From assembly GCF_000191065.1 (NCBI RefSeq), contig NZ_GL872283.1, positions 212,776 through 276,775 on the forward strand: a stretch of 64,000 bases of DNA. Reading direction: 5' to 3'. This DNA is from Prevotella multiformis DSM 16608 (GTDB taxonomy: Bacteria > Bacteroidota > Bacteroidia > Bacteroidales > Bacteroidaceae). Shown piece by piece: positions 9,844 to 19,468 of this stretch. Below the pieces are notes generated by a model. The model did not search any database. It was not told the DNA's origin and worked only from the letters and a program-made list of their open reading frames with translations. Numbering within the stretch: the stretch's first letter is position 1; each line of letters begins with the position of its first letter. A program made the translations under genes and the position numbers.

Positions 9844-10057
9844 AGGGACAGCGTACGGCAACCGCTTCAGACGGATTTCAGCAGGCCGCCAGAAGGAAGT
9901 GAAGGAGAATATACGGCAGATCCAGCGCATTCCCGCCGGTCTCCAGCCTCCCGGACAGCCACACCGAGAGGGCAGGTTTCATGGAACGCACATGTCGACA
10001 GGAGTGTTTCCGCAACCTCCCGGATTCGACGGAAGAGCCAAAATATCTCCGTATTTA
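9844..10057. other. Intergenic stretch before the pnp promoter
   Basis: I see no convincing gene or strong hairpin here; the pnp promoter begins at 10058. Confidence 0.5.
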
Positions 10058-10089
10058 TTTGTGTGTTACATATATAATAGGTAAATTTG
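10058..10089 (+). promoter_or_regulatory. pnp promoter and structured leader
   Basis: TTTG at 10058-10061, 20-nt spacer, TAAATTTG at 10082-10089. The ~115-nt leader contains GGTAA (10121-10125) that can pair with TTACC (10155-10159) around a GC-rich inner part. In enterobacteria PNPase regulates its own leader; whether that applies here is unknown. Confidence 0.65.
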
Positions 10090-10213
10090 CACGGATTAAA
10101 TTTTGTGGAACGCGTGAGAAGGTAAGCGTCATGGCAGCGGAGCTTCGCCAGAGGTTACCCCCTTTTGGTTCCCTAAGATGTTGGTCAAAACAATAAGTAT
10201 TTTAAAATTTTAG

Positions 10214-12469
10214 ATGAACGTAATTACGAAAACAGTTCAGTTGCCAGATGGAAGAACCATCTCAATTGAAACCGGAAAGGTTGCAAAGCAGGCTGACGGC
10301 GCAGCGGTACTCCGCATGGGAAACACCGTACTTCTCGCCACTGTTTGTGCAGCCAAAGAGGCAGTTCCGGGCACAGACTTCATGCCTTTGCAAGTTGATT
10401 ATCGCGAGCAGTATTCTGCCGCAGGCCGTTACCCAGGCGGTTTCACCAAACGCGAAGGCAAAGCCAATGACGATGAAATCCTTACATCACGCCTTGTGGA
10501 CCGTGTTCTCCGTCCACTTTTCCCATCAGATTACCACTGCGAGGTCTATGTACAGGTCATGCTGCTGTCGGCCGACAGCGTTGACCAGCCCGACGCCCTT
10601 GCAGGGTTTGCAGCATCCGCAGCACTGGCTGCATCAGACATCCCCATCGAACACCCCACCTCAGAAGTCCGCGTAGCCCGCATCAACGGCGAATACGTCA
10701 TCGATCCTACCTTCGAGCAGATGAAGGAGGCAGACATGGACCTCATGGTCGGTGCCACCAAGGACAACATCATGATGGTCGAGGGCGAGATGGACGAGGT
10801 TTCCGAGCAGGACCTCATCGGTGCTCTGAAGGCTGCGCACGAGGCCATCAAGCCTATGTGCGAGATGCAGGAAGAACTTTCGAAGGCCTGCGGTACGGAC
10901 GTGAAGCGCGAGTACGACGATGAGATCAACGACGAAGAGCTGCGCGAACAGGTACGCAAAGAGACCTACGACGCCTGCTATGCCGAGGCACAGAGCGGCG
11001 ACAACGACAAGAAGCACCGCGAGGAGACCTACGAGAAGATCAAGGCAGACTTCACCGAGGCATACGATGCGGCCCACACAGACCTTTCAGAAGACGACCT
11101 CGAAGAAAAACACGCAGAAATCGACCGTTACTTTGCAGACGTGCAGCGCGACTCCATGCGCCGCAGTGTCCTCGACACCGGCAAGCGCATGGACGGCCGT
11201 GCAACAGACGAGATACGTCCTATCTGGTGCGAGGTAGACACGCTGCCGATGCCCCACGGAAGTGCGCTCTTCCAGCGGGGCGAAACCATGTCGCTCTCTA
11301 CCTGCACCCTCGGCACGAAGATGGACGAGAAGATGATCGACAACGTACTGGAGAAGAGCTACCAGCGTTTCCTCCTCCACTATAACTTCCCGCCGTTCTG
11401 CACCGGTGAGGCCAAGGCACAGCGCGGCGTAGGCCGCCGTGAGATCGGCCACGGCCATCTGGCATGGCGTGCGCTGAAGGGCCAGATTCCGGCCGACTTC
11501 CCCTACACCGTCCGTCTGGTAAGCCAGATCCTGGAGTCCAACGGCTCGTCTTCCATGGCGACCGTATGCGCCGGCACGCTGGCGCTGATGGATGCAGGTG
11601 TCCCGATGAAGAAGCCGGTATCAGGCATCGCAATGGGTCTGATCAAGAACCCGGGCGAGGACAAGTACGCCGTACTGAGCGACATCCTCGGCGATGAGGA
11701 TCACCTGGGCGACATGGACTTCAAGACGACCGGTACCCGTGACGGTCTGACCGCCACACAGATGGACATCAAGTGCGACGGTCTGTCATTCGAGATTCTT
11801 GAGAAGGCGCTCATGCAGGCAAAGGCCGGCCGCGAGCACATCCTCAACCTCCTGACCGACACGATCGCAGAGCCGCGTGCAGAGATGAAGCCGCAGGTTC
11901 CACGCATCGTGCAGCTGGAAATCCCCAAGGAGTTCATCGGTGCCGTCATCGGCCCCGGCGGCAAGATCATCCAGCAGATGCAGGAAGATACAGGCGCCGT
12001 CATCACCATCGACGAGACCGACGGTGTCGGCAAGGTGCAGGTTTCCGCTCCCAACAAGGAGTCGATTGATGCCGCTCTCGGCAAGATCAAGGCGATTGTC
12101 GCCGTACCGGAAATCGGCGAAATCTACGAGGGAACGGTACGCTCCATCATGCCTTACGGCTGCTTCGTGGAGATCCTGCCGGGCAAGGACGGTCTGCTCC
12201 ATATCTCCGAGATCGACTGGAAGCGTCTCGAGACAGTAGAGGACGCAGGCATCAAGGAGGGCGACAAGATCAAGGTCAAGCTTCTCGACATCGACCCGAA
12301 GACCGGCAAGTACAAGCTCTCACGCCGTGTACTGCTCGAGAAGCCGGAAGGCTATGTCGAGCCGCAGCGCCGGCCGCGCGGAGACCGTCGCCCACGCCGT
12401 GACGGTGAACGCCGCCATGACGACCGCCGGCCGCGCCGCGAGTTCAGCGACGGCGAGAACAACGATTGA
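10214..12469 (+). CDS. pnp: Polyribonucleotide nucleotidyltransferase (PNPase)
   Basis: 751 aa 3'-5' phosphorolytic exoribonuclease of RNA turnover. Two RNase PH-like cores flank an acidic helical linker (~residues 215-330). The second core carries the usual [21 protein letters not shown] and a [19 protein letters not shown] stretch. KH domain: [18 protein letters not shown]1 domain: [20 protein letters not shown]...LLHISEI. A basic Arg/Asp-rich tail ([16 protein letters not shown]) extends beyond the S1 domain, probably for RNA binding. The gene is monocistronic: own promoter upstream, strong terminator at 12518-12562. Confidence 0.97.
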   Translation: MNVITKTVQLPDGRTISIETGKVAKQADGAAVLRMGNTVLLATVCAAKEAVPGTDFMPLQVDYREQYSAAGRYPGGFTKREGKANDDEILTSRLVDRVLRPLFPSDYHCEVYVQVMLLSADSVDQPDALAGFAASAALAASDIPIEHPTSEVRVARINGEYVIDPTFEQMKEADMDLMVGATKDNIMMVEGEMDEVSEQDLIGALKAAHEAIKPMCEMQEELSKACGTDVKREYDDEINDEELREQVRKETYDACYAEAQSGDNDKKHREETYEKIKADFTEAYDAAHTDLSEDDLEEKHAEIDRYFADVQRDSMRRSVLDTGKRMDGRATDEIRPIWCEVDTLPMPHGSALFQRGETMSLSTCTLGTKMDEKMIDNVLEKSYQRFLLHYNFPPFCTGEAKAQRGVGRREIGHGHLAWRALKGQIPADFPYTVRLVSQILESNGSSSMATVCAGTLALMDAGVPMKKPVSGIAMGLIKNPGEDKYAVLSDILGDEDHLGDMDFKTTGTRDGLTATQMDIKCDGLSFEILEKALMQAKAGREHILNLLTDTIAEPRAEMKPQVPRIVQLEIPKEFIGAVIGPGGKIIQQMQEDTGAVITIDETDGVGKVQVSAPNKESIDAALGKIKAIVAVPEIGEIYEGTVRSIMPYGCFVEILPGKDGLLHISEIDWKRLETVEDAGIKEGDKIKVKLLDIDPKTGKYKLSRRVLLEKPEGYVEPQRRPRGDRRPRRDGERRHDDRRPRREFSDGENND

Positions 12470-12517
12470 TCGTCCGTTCTCCCTATAATAGACTTTTAAA
12501 GTCATGAGAGGCTTTTT

Positions 12518-12562
12518 AAATCCCCCCGCAGGCGGCTTTCAACCTGCGGGGGGATTTGCTTT
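12518..12562 (+). terminator. pnp terminator
   Basis: Perfect 15-bp stem: AAATCCCCCCGCAGG (12518-12532) and CCTGCGGGGGGATTT (12543-12557), 10-nt loop, followed by GCTTT. Confidence 0.9.
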
Positions 12563-13120
12563 ACACACCTGAAAACGTGCCTCTGTCCAGCTGTCACATC
12601 AACTTGTGACACACCCTCCGCCGGTTTTGAATTAGTTTTACAGATAGAACCAGTGTCTTCCCCTTTTTCTGCGACTTTCCGGCCCTGTAAACAGGGAGGA
12701 CCGACTGCCCGGATTCCAATCATCCGTCACCTGCATTCCAACCGATGCCCGATTGCACGTCAAGTGGTGCTTTCTTGAAGTCCAAGTAACGCCCTTTTGC
12801 AAGGGAATCGGGCATCTTTTCCAATGGGTCTGCTATGTATCTGATAATAAGGTTCTTGCAATCCCCCCGACCCGGTTTATATCGGTCGTCTTCACGTACA
12901 TCGCTTAAATCCATGGGAAATAGGACGATACCGGTTCCGGCATCGCATCCATGAGTAAATTATCTGAACAAAAACAGTCCATGGCCTGCATCAGGAAGCA
13001 GCGGAAAGGATAGATTCCTTTCTGCAATCAGTGGCGGACCTCCCCCATTGGGGCAGACTTCCTTGCTGCCGCCCGGTGCAGAAAGGAGGGACAGGATGCA
13101 AAATAAACAGGCAGACCGTT
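12563..13120. other. Intergenic stretch between pnp and the cas9 remnant
   Basis: About 560 bases. Contains hairpin element B (12744-12820) and a short GTCACA..TGTGAC inverted repeat near 12595. I searched for RuvC-I or bridge-helix coding sequence here and saw none, so the cas9 5' part appears deleted rather than merely out of frame. Confidence 0.55.
12744..12820 (+). repeat. Intergenic hairpin element, copy B
   Basis: Arms GATGCCCGATT (12744-12754) and AATCGGGCATC (12806-12816) pair perfectly over 11 bp, followed by TTTT. The loop has GTGGTGCTT and TAACGCCCTTTTG, as in copy A. The stem differs from copy A at a base that stays paired. Confidence 0.7.
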
Positions 13121-13465
13121 GGGAATGTGGAAGTTAATGTCCTCAACCTCCGGCTGTATGACAGGACGGACGACAGAGAGGTAACTGCCGGGTATCTGCC
13201 GACAAAAGAAGACTATGTCAGGCTGTTCGTTTATCTGAACGACCGGAAAGAGATCAACCAGGATACATTGCTGAAGGACTATTTCAGACTGAAGAAAGTG
13301 AAATGCGGCAATGAGAAGGAGTTCGCCATCCGGTGGAATTACATTGAAGACAAAGAAAAGAAATACCCCTGCAACGAGACGAGGCATGAGCTGCTGGCCG
13401 CACTCGACAGAGCCGGCATGGAGCACGGCTGGCTTGACGACAGCGGTACATCAGCAAGGTGGTGA
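13121..13465 (+). pseudogene. cas9: cas9 remnant: REC-lobe fragment
   Basis: The frame encodes ~105 residues of Cas9-like sequence: YDRTDDREVTAGYLPTKED, LFVYLNDRKEINQDTLLKDY, RWNYIEDKEKKYPCNETR and LLAALDRAGM. The LNDRKEI-RWNYVEDK-YPCNETR order is what I recall from the recognition lobe of the ~1,400-aa Cas9 of Bacteroidetes type II-C systems. Nothing upstream encodes RuvC-I or the arginine-rich bridge helix. The frame ends in GTSARW and stop at 13465, overlapping the next fragment in another frame: a deletion junction lies at about 13430-13445. The ATG at 13031 opens the frame but its first 30 residues do not look like Cas9. Confidence 0.75.
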
Positions 13466-15066
13466 AAGGCCTGCTTTCCAACATCGTACGGACGGCAGAG
13501 GAGAGAGAGGAGACATCAAAGTTCGTCATATCCTGTACCGGCAGGATTACCGACAGGCTGAAACAGGACTGGGGACTGAATGATGTCTGGAACAGCCTTG
13601 TATATACCCGTTTCAAACGGCTCAACGAACTGACGGAGACAGAAGCCTTCGGGCATTGGCAGGACAAAGACAGACGGGTGTTCCAGACTTCCGTCCCCCT
13701 GGAACTGCAGCGCGGGTTCAGCAAGAAGCGGATAGACCACCGACACCATGCAATGGACGCACTGGTGATTGCGTGTGCCTCCCGAAACATCATCGGTTAT
13801 CTTAACAACGAGTCTGCCGAAAGTCCGGAGAAGCGGGAAGACCTGCGCCGGAAACTGTGCGACAAAAACCACATCATCCGGAAGCCATGGGAAAGCTTCA
13901 CACAGGATGCCCGTGCAGCGCTGGAAGACATAGTCGTCAGCTTCAAGAACTATGTCCGCATCATCAATAAAGCCACGAACTACTATGAGCGGTACGATGC
14001 CGACGGCAGGAAGACAAAGGCAGAACAGAAAGGAGGGGAGATGTGGGCAGTCCGAAAGCCGATGCACGAAGCGACCTATTATGGAAAGGTCAATTTAAGA
14101 AGGAAGGAACGGGTCAGCCTGAAGGCGGCTTTGGAGGATATTCCTTCCATCTGCAACAGGGATCTGCGCGACTATATTAACGGATTGGTGGAAAAGCATT
14201 TCAACAAGGAACAGGTGCTGGCTCAATTCAGGAGCGTCGGCAACCGATGGAACAAACAGCATATCGACAAGGTGGATGTCTGGCGGTTCAGCGACGGAAA
14301 GGAAGAAATGGTAGCAACAAGGAAACCGCTTGACACCTCGTTTGATGCCAAACGCATCGAAGCTGTCACCGACACGGGAATCCAAAGGATTCTCTCAAAC
14401 TACCTGGAAGCAAAGGGAGGAGATCCTAAGATAGCCTTCACACCGGAGGGAATAGCCGACATGAACCAGCATATAACGGCTTATAACAACGGGAAGCAGC
14501 ACAAGCCGATATTGAAGGTGAGAGTCTCTACAAAGCTCGGAAAGAAATACCCCGTAGGACAGACAGGCTGCAAAGCCGGGCAGTTTGTGGTTGCAGAAGC
14601 CGGGACCAACCTCTACTTTGCAGTCTATGAAGATGGGGAAGGCAACCGGAGCTACGATACGATTCCTTTAAATGAGGCGGTAGAATGTCTGAAACAGGGA
14701 CTTCCACCGGTTCCCGAAACGAGAGAGAAAGGAGACCGTCTGAAGTTTTATCTCTCACCGAATGATCTTGTGTATGTACCGGCGGGAGACGAGGAGAATG
14801 AAATAGACAGAGAACGGATCTACAAGTTTGTTGATTCCAGCGGTACGACAGCGAACTTCATCCCTCACAGGACAGCCGGACTTATTTACAATGTGGACAA
14901 GAAACTGGCCGAGGCATTGTGTAATGGCAGCATCATTCAGAATGAATATGGCGTAGGAAGTCAGCAATCCAAAAATCAGAAGGCACTGACAGGGGAAATG
15001 GTCAAGGCCGTCTGCTGGAAACTGGAGGTAGACCGGTTGGGGAACATTCTTAGAATCATAAAGTAA
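13438..15066 (+). pseudogene. cas9: cas9 remnant: RuvC-III and C-terminal (PAM-interacting) region
   Basis: Cas9 homology starts in the frame RQRYISKVVKGLLSNIV just before a GTG at 13459; the stretch from there to the stop is 535 codons. It holds RuvC-III, with RIDHRHHAMDALVIACASRN (catalytic-type His97 and Asp100 counted from 13459), then a long C-terminal region expected to form the wedge and PAM-interacting domains, ending in EVDRLGNILRIIK. HNH, RuvC-I and RuvC-II are absent, so double-strand cleavage is not possible from this locus. The C-terminal 500 residues have no further stop, so the damage is recent or the fragment is still made. cas1 begins 15 nt after the stop codon. Confidence 0.85.
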
Positions 15067-15081
15067 AGACCGCACAGAACC

Positions 15082-16014
15082 ATGATAAAGAAGACCCTTT
15101 GTTTCAGCAGCCCTGCCTATCTGAGCCTGGGCAATGCGCAGCTGGTGATCCGGCTGCCTGAAGTGGAGAACAATGAGACGCTGCCGCAGAGGATGAAAAA
15201 AGAAGCCGAGCGCACCATCCCGATAGAAGATATTGGGGTGGTGATGCTCGACAACCGGCGCATCACGGTTACGTCAGGAGTCCTGGAAGCACTGCTGGAA
15301 AACAACTGTGCCGTCATCACCTGCGACCAGAAGGGGATGCCGGTCGGGCTGCTCCTCCCTTTGTGCGGGAACACGACACAGAACGAGCGGTTCCGCTTAC
15401 AGCTAGATGCCTCTCTTCCTTTGCGCAAACAGCTCTGGCAGCAGACGGTAAAGCAGAAGATTCTCAACCAGGAGCGTGTATTGCATGCAAACACGGACAA
15501 GAACACCGGCTGTATGCGTGCGTGGGCGAATGACGTACGCAGCGGCGACGCCGACAATCTCGAAGGGAGAGCCGCCGCATATTATTGGAAGAACCTTTTT
15601 GCAGGTCATCCCGGCTTCGTCCGTGACAGGGACGGGGCACCACCCAACCATCTGCTCAATTACGGTTATGCCATCCTGAGGGCTGTCATAGCCCGGTCAT
15701 TGGTGGGAAGCGGACTGTTGCCCACACTGGGTATTCATCATCATAACCGTTATAATGCTTATTGTCTGGCCGATGATGTGATGGAACCATACCGCCCGTA
15801 TGTCGACCAGCTGGTCATCGACATCATCCGTCGTAATGAGGATATATCGGTTCTGACGAAAGAACTGAAGATGCAGCTTTTGATCATCCCCATGCTGGAT
15901 GTTGTCGTCAATGGAAAACGAAGTCCGTTGATGATTGCCGCACAGCAGACGACGGCCTCTCTTGTCAAATGTTTCTCGGGAGAAATCCGACGTGTCAGCT
16001 ATCCGGAAATGTAG
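15082..16014 (+). CDS. cas1: Type II CRISPR-associated endonuclease Cas1
   Basis: 310 aa, typical length for type II-C Cas1. It integrates new spacers with Cas2. The metal-binding residues are in place: Glu161 in EGRAAAYYW, a His in GIHHHNRYN (His219-221), and Asp231/Glu235 in CLADDVMEPYRP. An N-terminal beta domain (LDNRRITVTSGVLEALLENNCAVITCD) precedes. It lies 15 nt after the cas9 remnant and 6 nt before cas2, so the three are one operon. It appears intact despite the broken effector. Confidence 0.95.
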   Translation: MIKKTLCFSSPAYLSLGNAQLVIRLPEVENNETLPQRMKKEAERTIPIEDIGVVMLDNRRITVTSGVLEALLENNCAVITCDQKGMPVGLLLPLCGNTTQNERFRLQLDASLPLRKQLWQQTVKQKILNQERVLHANTDKNTGCMRAWANDVRSGDADNLEGRAAAYYWKNLFAGHPGFVRDRDGAPPNHLLNYGYAILRAVIARSLVGSGLLPTLGIHHHNRYNAYCLADDVMEPYRPYVDQLVIDIIRRNEDISVLTKELKMQLLIIPMLDVVVNGKRSPLMIAAQQTTASLVKCFSGEIRRVSYPEM

Positions 16015-16362
<348 letters not shown>

Positions 16363-16385
16363 ACTAAGACCTATGAAAAGTGGGC

Positions 16386-16406
16386 TCTTCCGTTAAATGC
16401 GTAGAT
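16386..16406 (+). repeat. Dispersed CTTCCGTTAAATGCGTAGAT motif, copy 2
   Basis: Identical over 21 bp to 3399-3419, in the same orientation, 24 nt after the cas2 stop codon. Confidence 0.55.
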
Positions 16407-16595
16407 GAAGCTCTTTGATATTTATGGGATGTCAAAGGATCTGTATCACGTATCAAGTTATATGCAACATTGATTTACAGTTGGTTGGGAAATAAGTTCG
16501 TGACGTTTTGGAAGACAAACACAGATCTTCCCATAGTGTCAGCAATCGTACTATTTGTTCTGCACCATAAAGTCAGTGAAAATCATACAGATAGC

Positions 16596-16620
16596 AAAAA
16601 TTTAGGAACTTATTGTTCCT
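16596..16620 (-). terminator. Possible terminator for minus-strand array transcripts
   Basis: On the minus strand AGGAAC, loop AATAA, GTTCCT (16604-16620), then AAATTTTT. The stem is only 6 bp. The position fits the end of transcripts leaving the CRISPR array leftward. Confidence 0.35.
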
Positions 16621-16758
16621 CAGATACTTATAATACATATTATTAATAAATTACGTGTTTAGTTACGGAATTAATGATAAAAGTATCAGTTGGAGTATCT
16701 TTCTCTGAATGTTTGGATAAAAGTCATTCAGATTATAGTTTCCTGTAACGGTTACTAC

Positions 16759-16787
16759 TTGAAACAAAATAAAACTGGATAAATGTG
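16759..16787 (+). promoter_or_regulatory. Candidate tracrRNA promoter
   Basis: TTG at 16759-16761, 18-nt spacer, TAAATGTG at 16780-16787 (one mismatch to TAnnTTTG). Expected start near 16793, just ahead of the anti-repeat. Confidence 0.55.
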
Positions 16788-16792
16788 CCTGT

Positions 16793-16976
16793 ATTTCCGG
16801 TAAACAAAGGCTATAGGAATTTCAAGCATTATTTTCCGAACAACAATAGTTTAAAATGCACCTTCAATAAGAGTTTCGTAGAAGTAATGGTAAAACAGAC
16901 AAGAAGTACCCATATTTTTCTTATTCCTTATGTCATAGCAAGCAAAAAGTCCCACACTTTAAAGTGTAGGACTTTT
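16793..16976 (+). ncRNA. Candidate tracrRNA
   Basis: Bases 16804-16828 resemble the plus-strand repeat (ACAAAGG, then TAGGAATTT-CAAGCA), with a small insertion and a one-base deletion. This makes them an imperfect anti-repeat for crRNAs read from the minus strand. The tail AACAAC at 16839-16844 continues the similarity. The RNA would end in a hairpin at 16945-16976. A predicted length of ~185 nt is plausible for a type II-C tracrRNA. The placement is inferred from complementarity, promoter and terminator, not from expression data. Confidence 0.7.
16945..16976 (+). terminator. Terminator of the tracrRNA
   Basis: AAAAGTCC-C-ACACTTT (16945-16960) pairs with AAAGTGT-A-GGACTTTT (16961-16976) apart from one C/A mismatch; the run of T is within the 3' arm. 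Confidence 0.7.
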
Positions 16977-17046
16977 GCCTTGTGGTATTTTTTATTTTCC
17001 AAACGACAACCCATCCATCTGATAGTCAACCATTTGTCTTCAATGA

Positions 17047-19320
17047 GTTGTTGTTGCTACCACAAAGGTAGGAATTTTCAAGCAAATCACAACAACTTCG
17101 AACTGCACCGTGTTCTGCTGGAGGTTGTTGTTGCTACCACAAAGGTAGGAATTTTCAAGCAAATCACAACGTCTCTTGGTCAGTCCAGTCAAATACCAAG
17201 TTGTTGTTGCTACCACAAAGGTAGGAATTTTCAAGCAAATCACAACAAATTTTTCAAATTTTTAAAATGAAATGAGTTGTTGTTGCTACCACAAAGGTAG
17301 GAATTTTCAAGCAAATCACAACAATAAAGCCACGGAGGTAATACTTTTCCAGTTGTTGTTGCTACCACAAAGGTAGGAATTTTCAAGCAAATCACAACCA
17401 AACTCGTTGTTTCCTATGCTTCTGTTAAGTTGTTGTTGCTACCACAAAGGTAGGAATTTTCAAGCAAATCACAACTGAAAGACAAACAAAATAACTATAT
17501 GTATGAGTTGTTGTTGCTACCACAAAGGTAGGAATTTTCAAGCAAATCACAACATATTCAAATGGAATGATACAGACATTAAGGGTTGTTGTTGCTACCA
17601 CAAAGGTAGGAATTTTCAAGCAAATCACAACCAGCGTGTATAATCACTTGTACGGTATGCAGTTGTTGTTGCTACCACAAAGGTAGGAATTTTCAAGCAA
17701 ATCACAACTATAAAGAACATATGAAACATAGCGAAGAGGTTGTTGTTGCTACCACAAAGGTAGGAATTTTCAAGCAAATCACAACTGGTTAATATAGACA
17801 CTATAGATTTACCTAGTTGTTGTTGCTACCACAAAGGTAGGAATTTTCAAGCAAATCACAACCGTGTAGGGGGAAGAACCGTCTATTGCAGGTTGTTGTT
17901 GCTACCACAAAGGTAGGAATTTTCAAGCAAATCACAACAGGCTTACGGCAAGGCATCGGTCTTAGACGGTTGTTGTTGCTACCACAAAGGTAGGAATTTT
18001 CAAGCAAATCACAACTGCTCTCTACCCTACCCTAACCTATCCCGGTTGTTGTTGCTACCACAAAGGTAGGAATTTTCAAGCAAATCACAACTGGTTGATG
18101 GATAAGTATGAGCGTGTTGCTGTTGTTGTTGCTACCACAAAGGTAGGAATTTTCAAGCAAATCACAACTGAGAAAGAATCTCCTTGCGAAAATCCTCAGT
18201 TGTTGTTGCTACCACAAAGGTAGGAATTTTCAAGCAAATCACAACCTATCTTTGCCTTTTATAAGTCTTGGTTTGGTTGTTGTTGCTACCACAAAGGTAG
18301 GAATTTTCAAGCAAATCACAACGGTATTCGCTTGAACGCAATCGGTCGTAGGGTTGTTGTTGCTACCACAAAGGTAGGAATTTTCAAGCAAATCACAACG
18401 GGGTTTAATCTTTAGTTTATGAATCCATTGTTGTTGTTGCTACCACAAAGGTAGGAATTTTCAAGCAAATCACAACAACTCTTTTCTTCTTATACTCCGC
18501 TTTCTAGTTGTTGTTGCTACCACAAAGGTAGGAATTTTCAAGCAAATCACAACAAATCGCTTTGATTACCCAATTCTTAACAGTTGTTGTTGCTACCACA
18601 AAGGTAGGAATTTTCAAGCAAATCACAACTGACCCTTTGGATAACAATTCTGTTTCGTGTTGTTGTTGCTACCACAAAGGTAGGAATTTTCAAGCAAATC
18701 ACAACGTGCCATGGATTGGCAGAAGCACTATCGTGTTGTTGTTGCTACCACAAAGGTAGGAATTTTCAAGCAAATCACAACAACTTATTTCGAGGGTGAT
18801 AAAATTAAGTTGTTGTTGTTGCTACCACAAAGGTAGGAATTTTCAAGCAAATCACAACATGACCGAAAGCTTTGCAACGTGCCGTTTTGTTGTTGTTGCT
18901 ACCACAAAGGTAGGAATTTTCAAGCAAATCACAACGATTTTGATGTGATTCGTGAATTTATATGCGTTGTTGTTGCTACCACAAAGGTAGGAATTTTCAA
19001 GCAAATCACAACTACTCGCATCGTTAATTGTGTTAAAGTAAGGTTGTTGTTGCTACCACAAAGGTAGGAATTTTCAAGCAAATCACAACTCATTCGTGAA
19101 TTCGTTTGCCTGAACGCTGGTTGTTGTTGCTACCACAAAGGTAGGAATTTTCAAGCAAATCACAACAGCGTAATGCCAGCAACTTGCGCATTCCAGGTTG
19201 TTGTTGCTACCACAAAGGTAGGAATTTTCAAGCAAATCACAACTTGGTGTCAAGAATGGCGTTGCTGGTCATGGTTGTTGTTGCTACCACAAAGGTAGGA
19301 ATTTTCAAGCAAATCACAAC
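17047..19320 (-). CRISPR. Type II-C CRISPR array, 30 identical 47-bp repeats, 29 spacers
   Basis: Thirty copies of a 47-bp unit that reads GTTGTTGTTGCTACC...GCAAATCACAAC on the plus strand; I saw no base differing between copies, including both end repeats. Spacers are 29-31 bp (periods 76-78). crRNAs should be read from the minus strand: the tracrRNA anti-repeat requires it, and every repeat contains TTG-N19-TACCTTTG in that direction (plus-strand repeat positions 44-46 and 17-24). Each crRNA would then start ~10 nt inside the repeat and run into the spacer on its left. This parallels the per-repeat promoters known from the Neisseria type II-C system. Two spacers (18936-18965 and 19090-19119) share an 11-bp core. 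Confidence 0.98.
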
Positions 19321-19468
19321 ATGTTGTAAGTGTAAGTAGGGAATTAACTGAAATTCCCTACTTAATGAATATGAAGTTTGAAGTTATATAATCGTCTTGA
19401 ACATGCTGAATATGAAGTTTGAGGCGATATCATCGTCATGAACACTTAGATGAATAGGAAACTCAGAA
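19321..19468 (-). promoter_or_regulatory. Probable leader end of the array, with a 38-bp direct duplication
   Basis: For minus-strand crRNAs the leader lies here. It has an inverted repeat (AAGTAGGGAATT / AATTCCCTACTT, about 19334-19363) and two 38-bp direct copies starting TGAATATGAAGTTTGA at 19366-19403 and 19407-19444 (about 80% alike by eye). They could be integration-complex anchor sites. Alternatively this could be the trailer if array polarity is reversed. Confidence 0.5.

Larger units (their letters stand above)
16363..16758. other. AT-rich stretch between cas2 and the tracrRNA
   Basis: About 400 bases, visibly richer in A+T than its surroundings, without a convincing reading frame. 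It holds the second CTTCCGTTAAA motif (16386-16406) and a possible minus-strand terminator (16596-16620). Confidence 0.5.

Noticed and set aside
12594..12612. GTCACATCAACTTGTGAC inverted repeat near the pnp terminator
   Set aside because: Short stem with no T-run or promoter context; probably chance.
17040..19067. Open frames running through the CRISPR array
   Set aside because: They translate the 47-bp repeats (e.g. ICLKIPTFVVATTT) and spacers; not genes.
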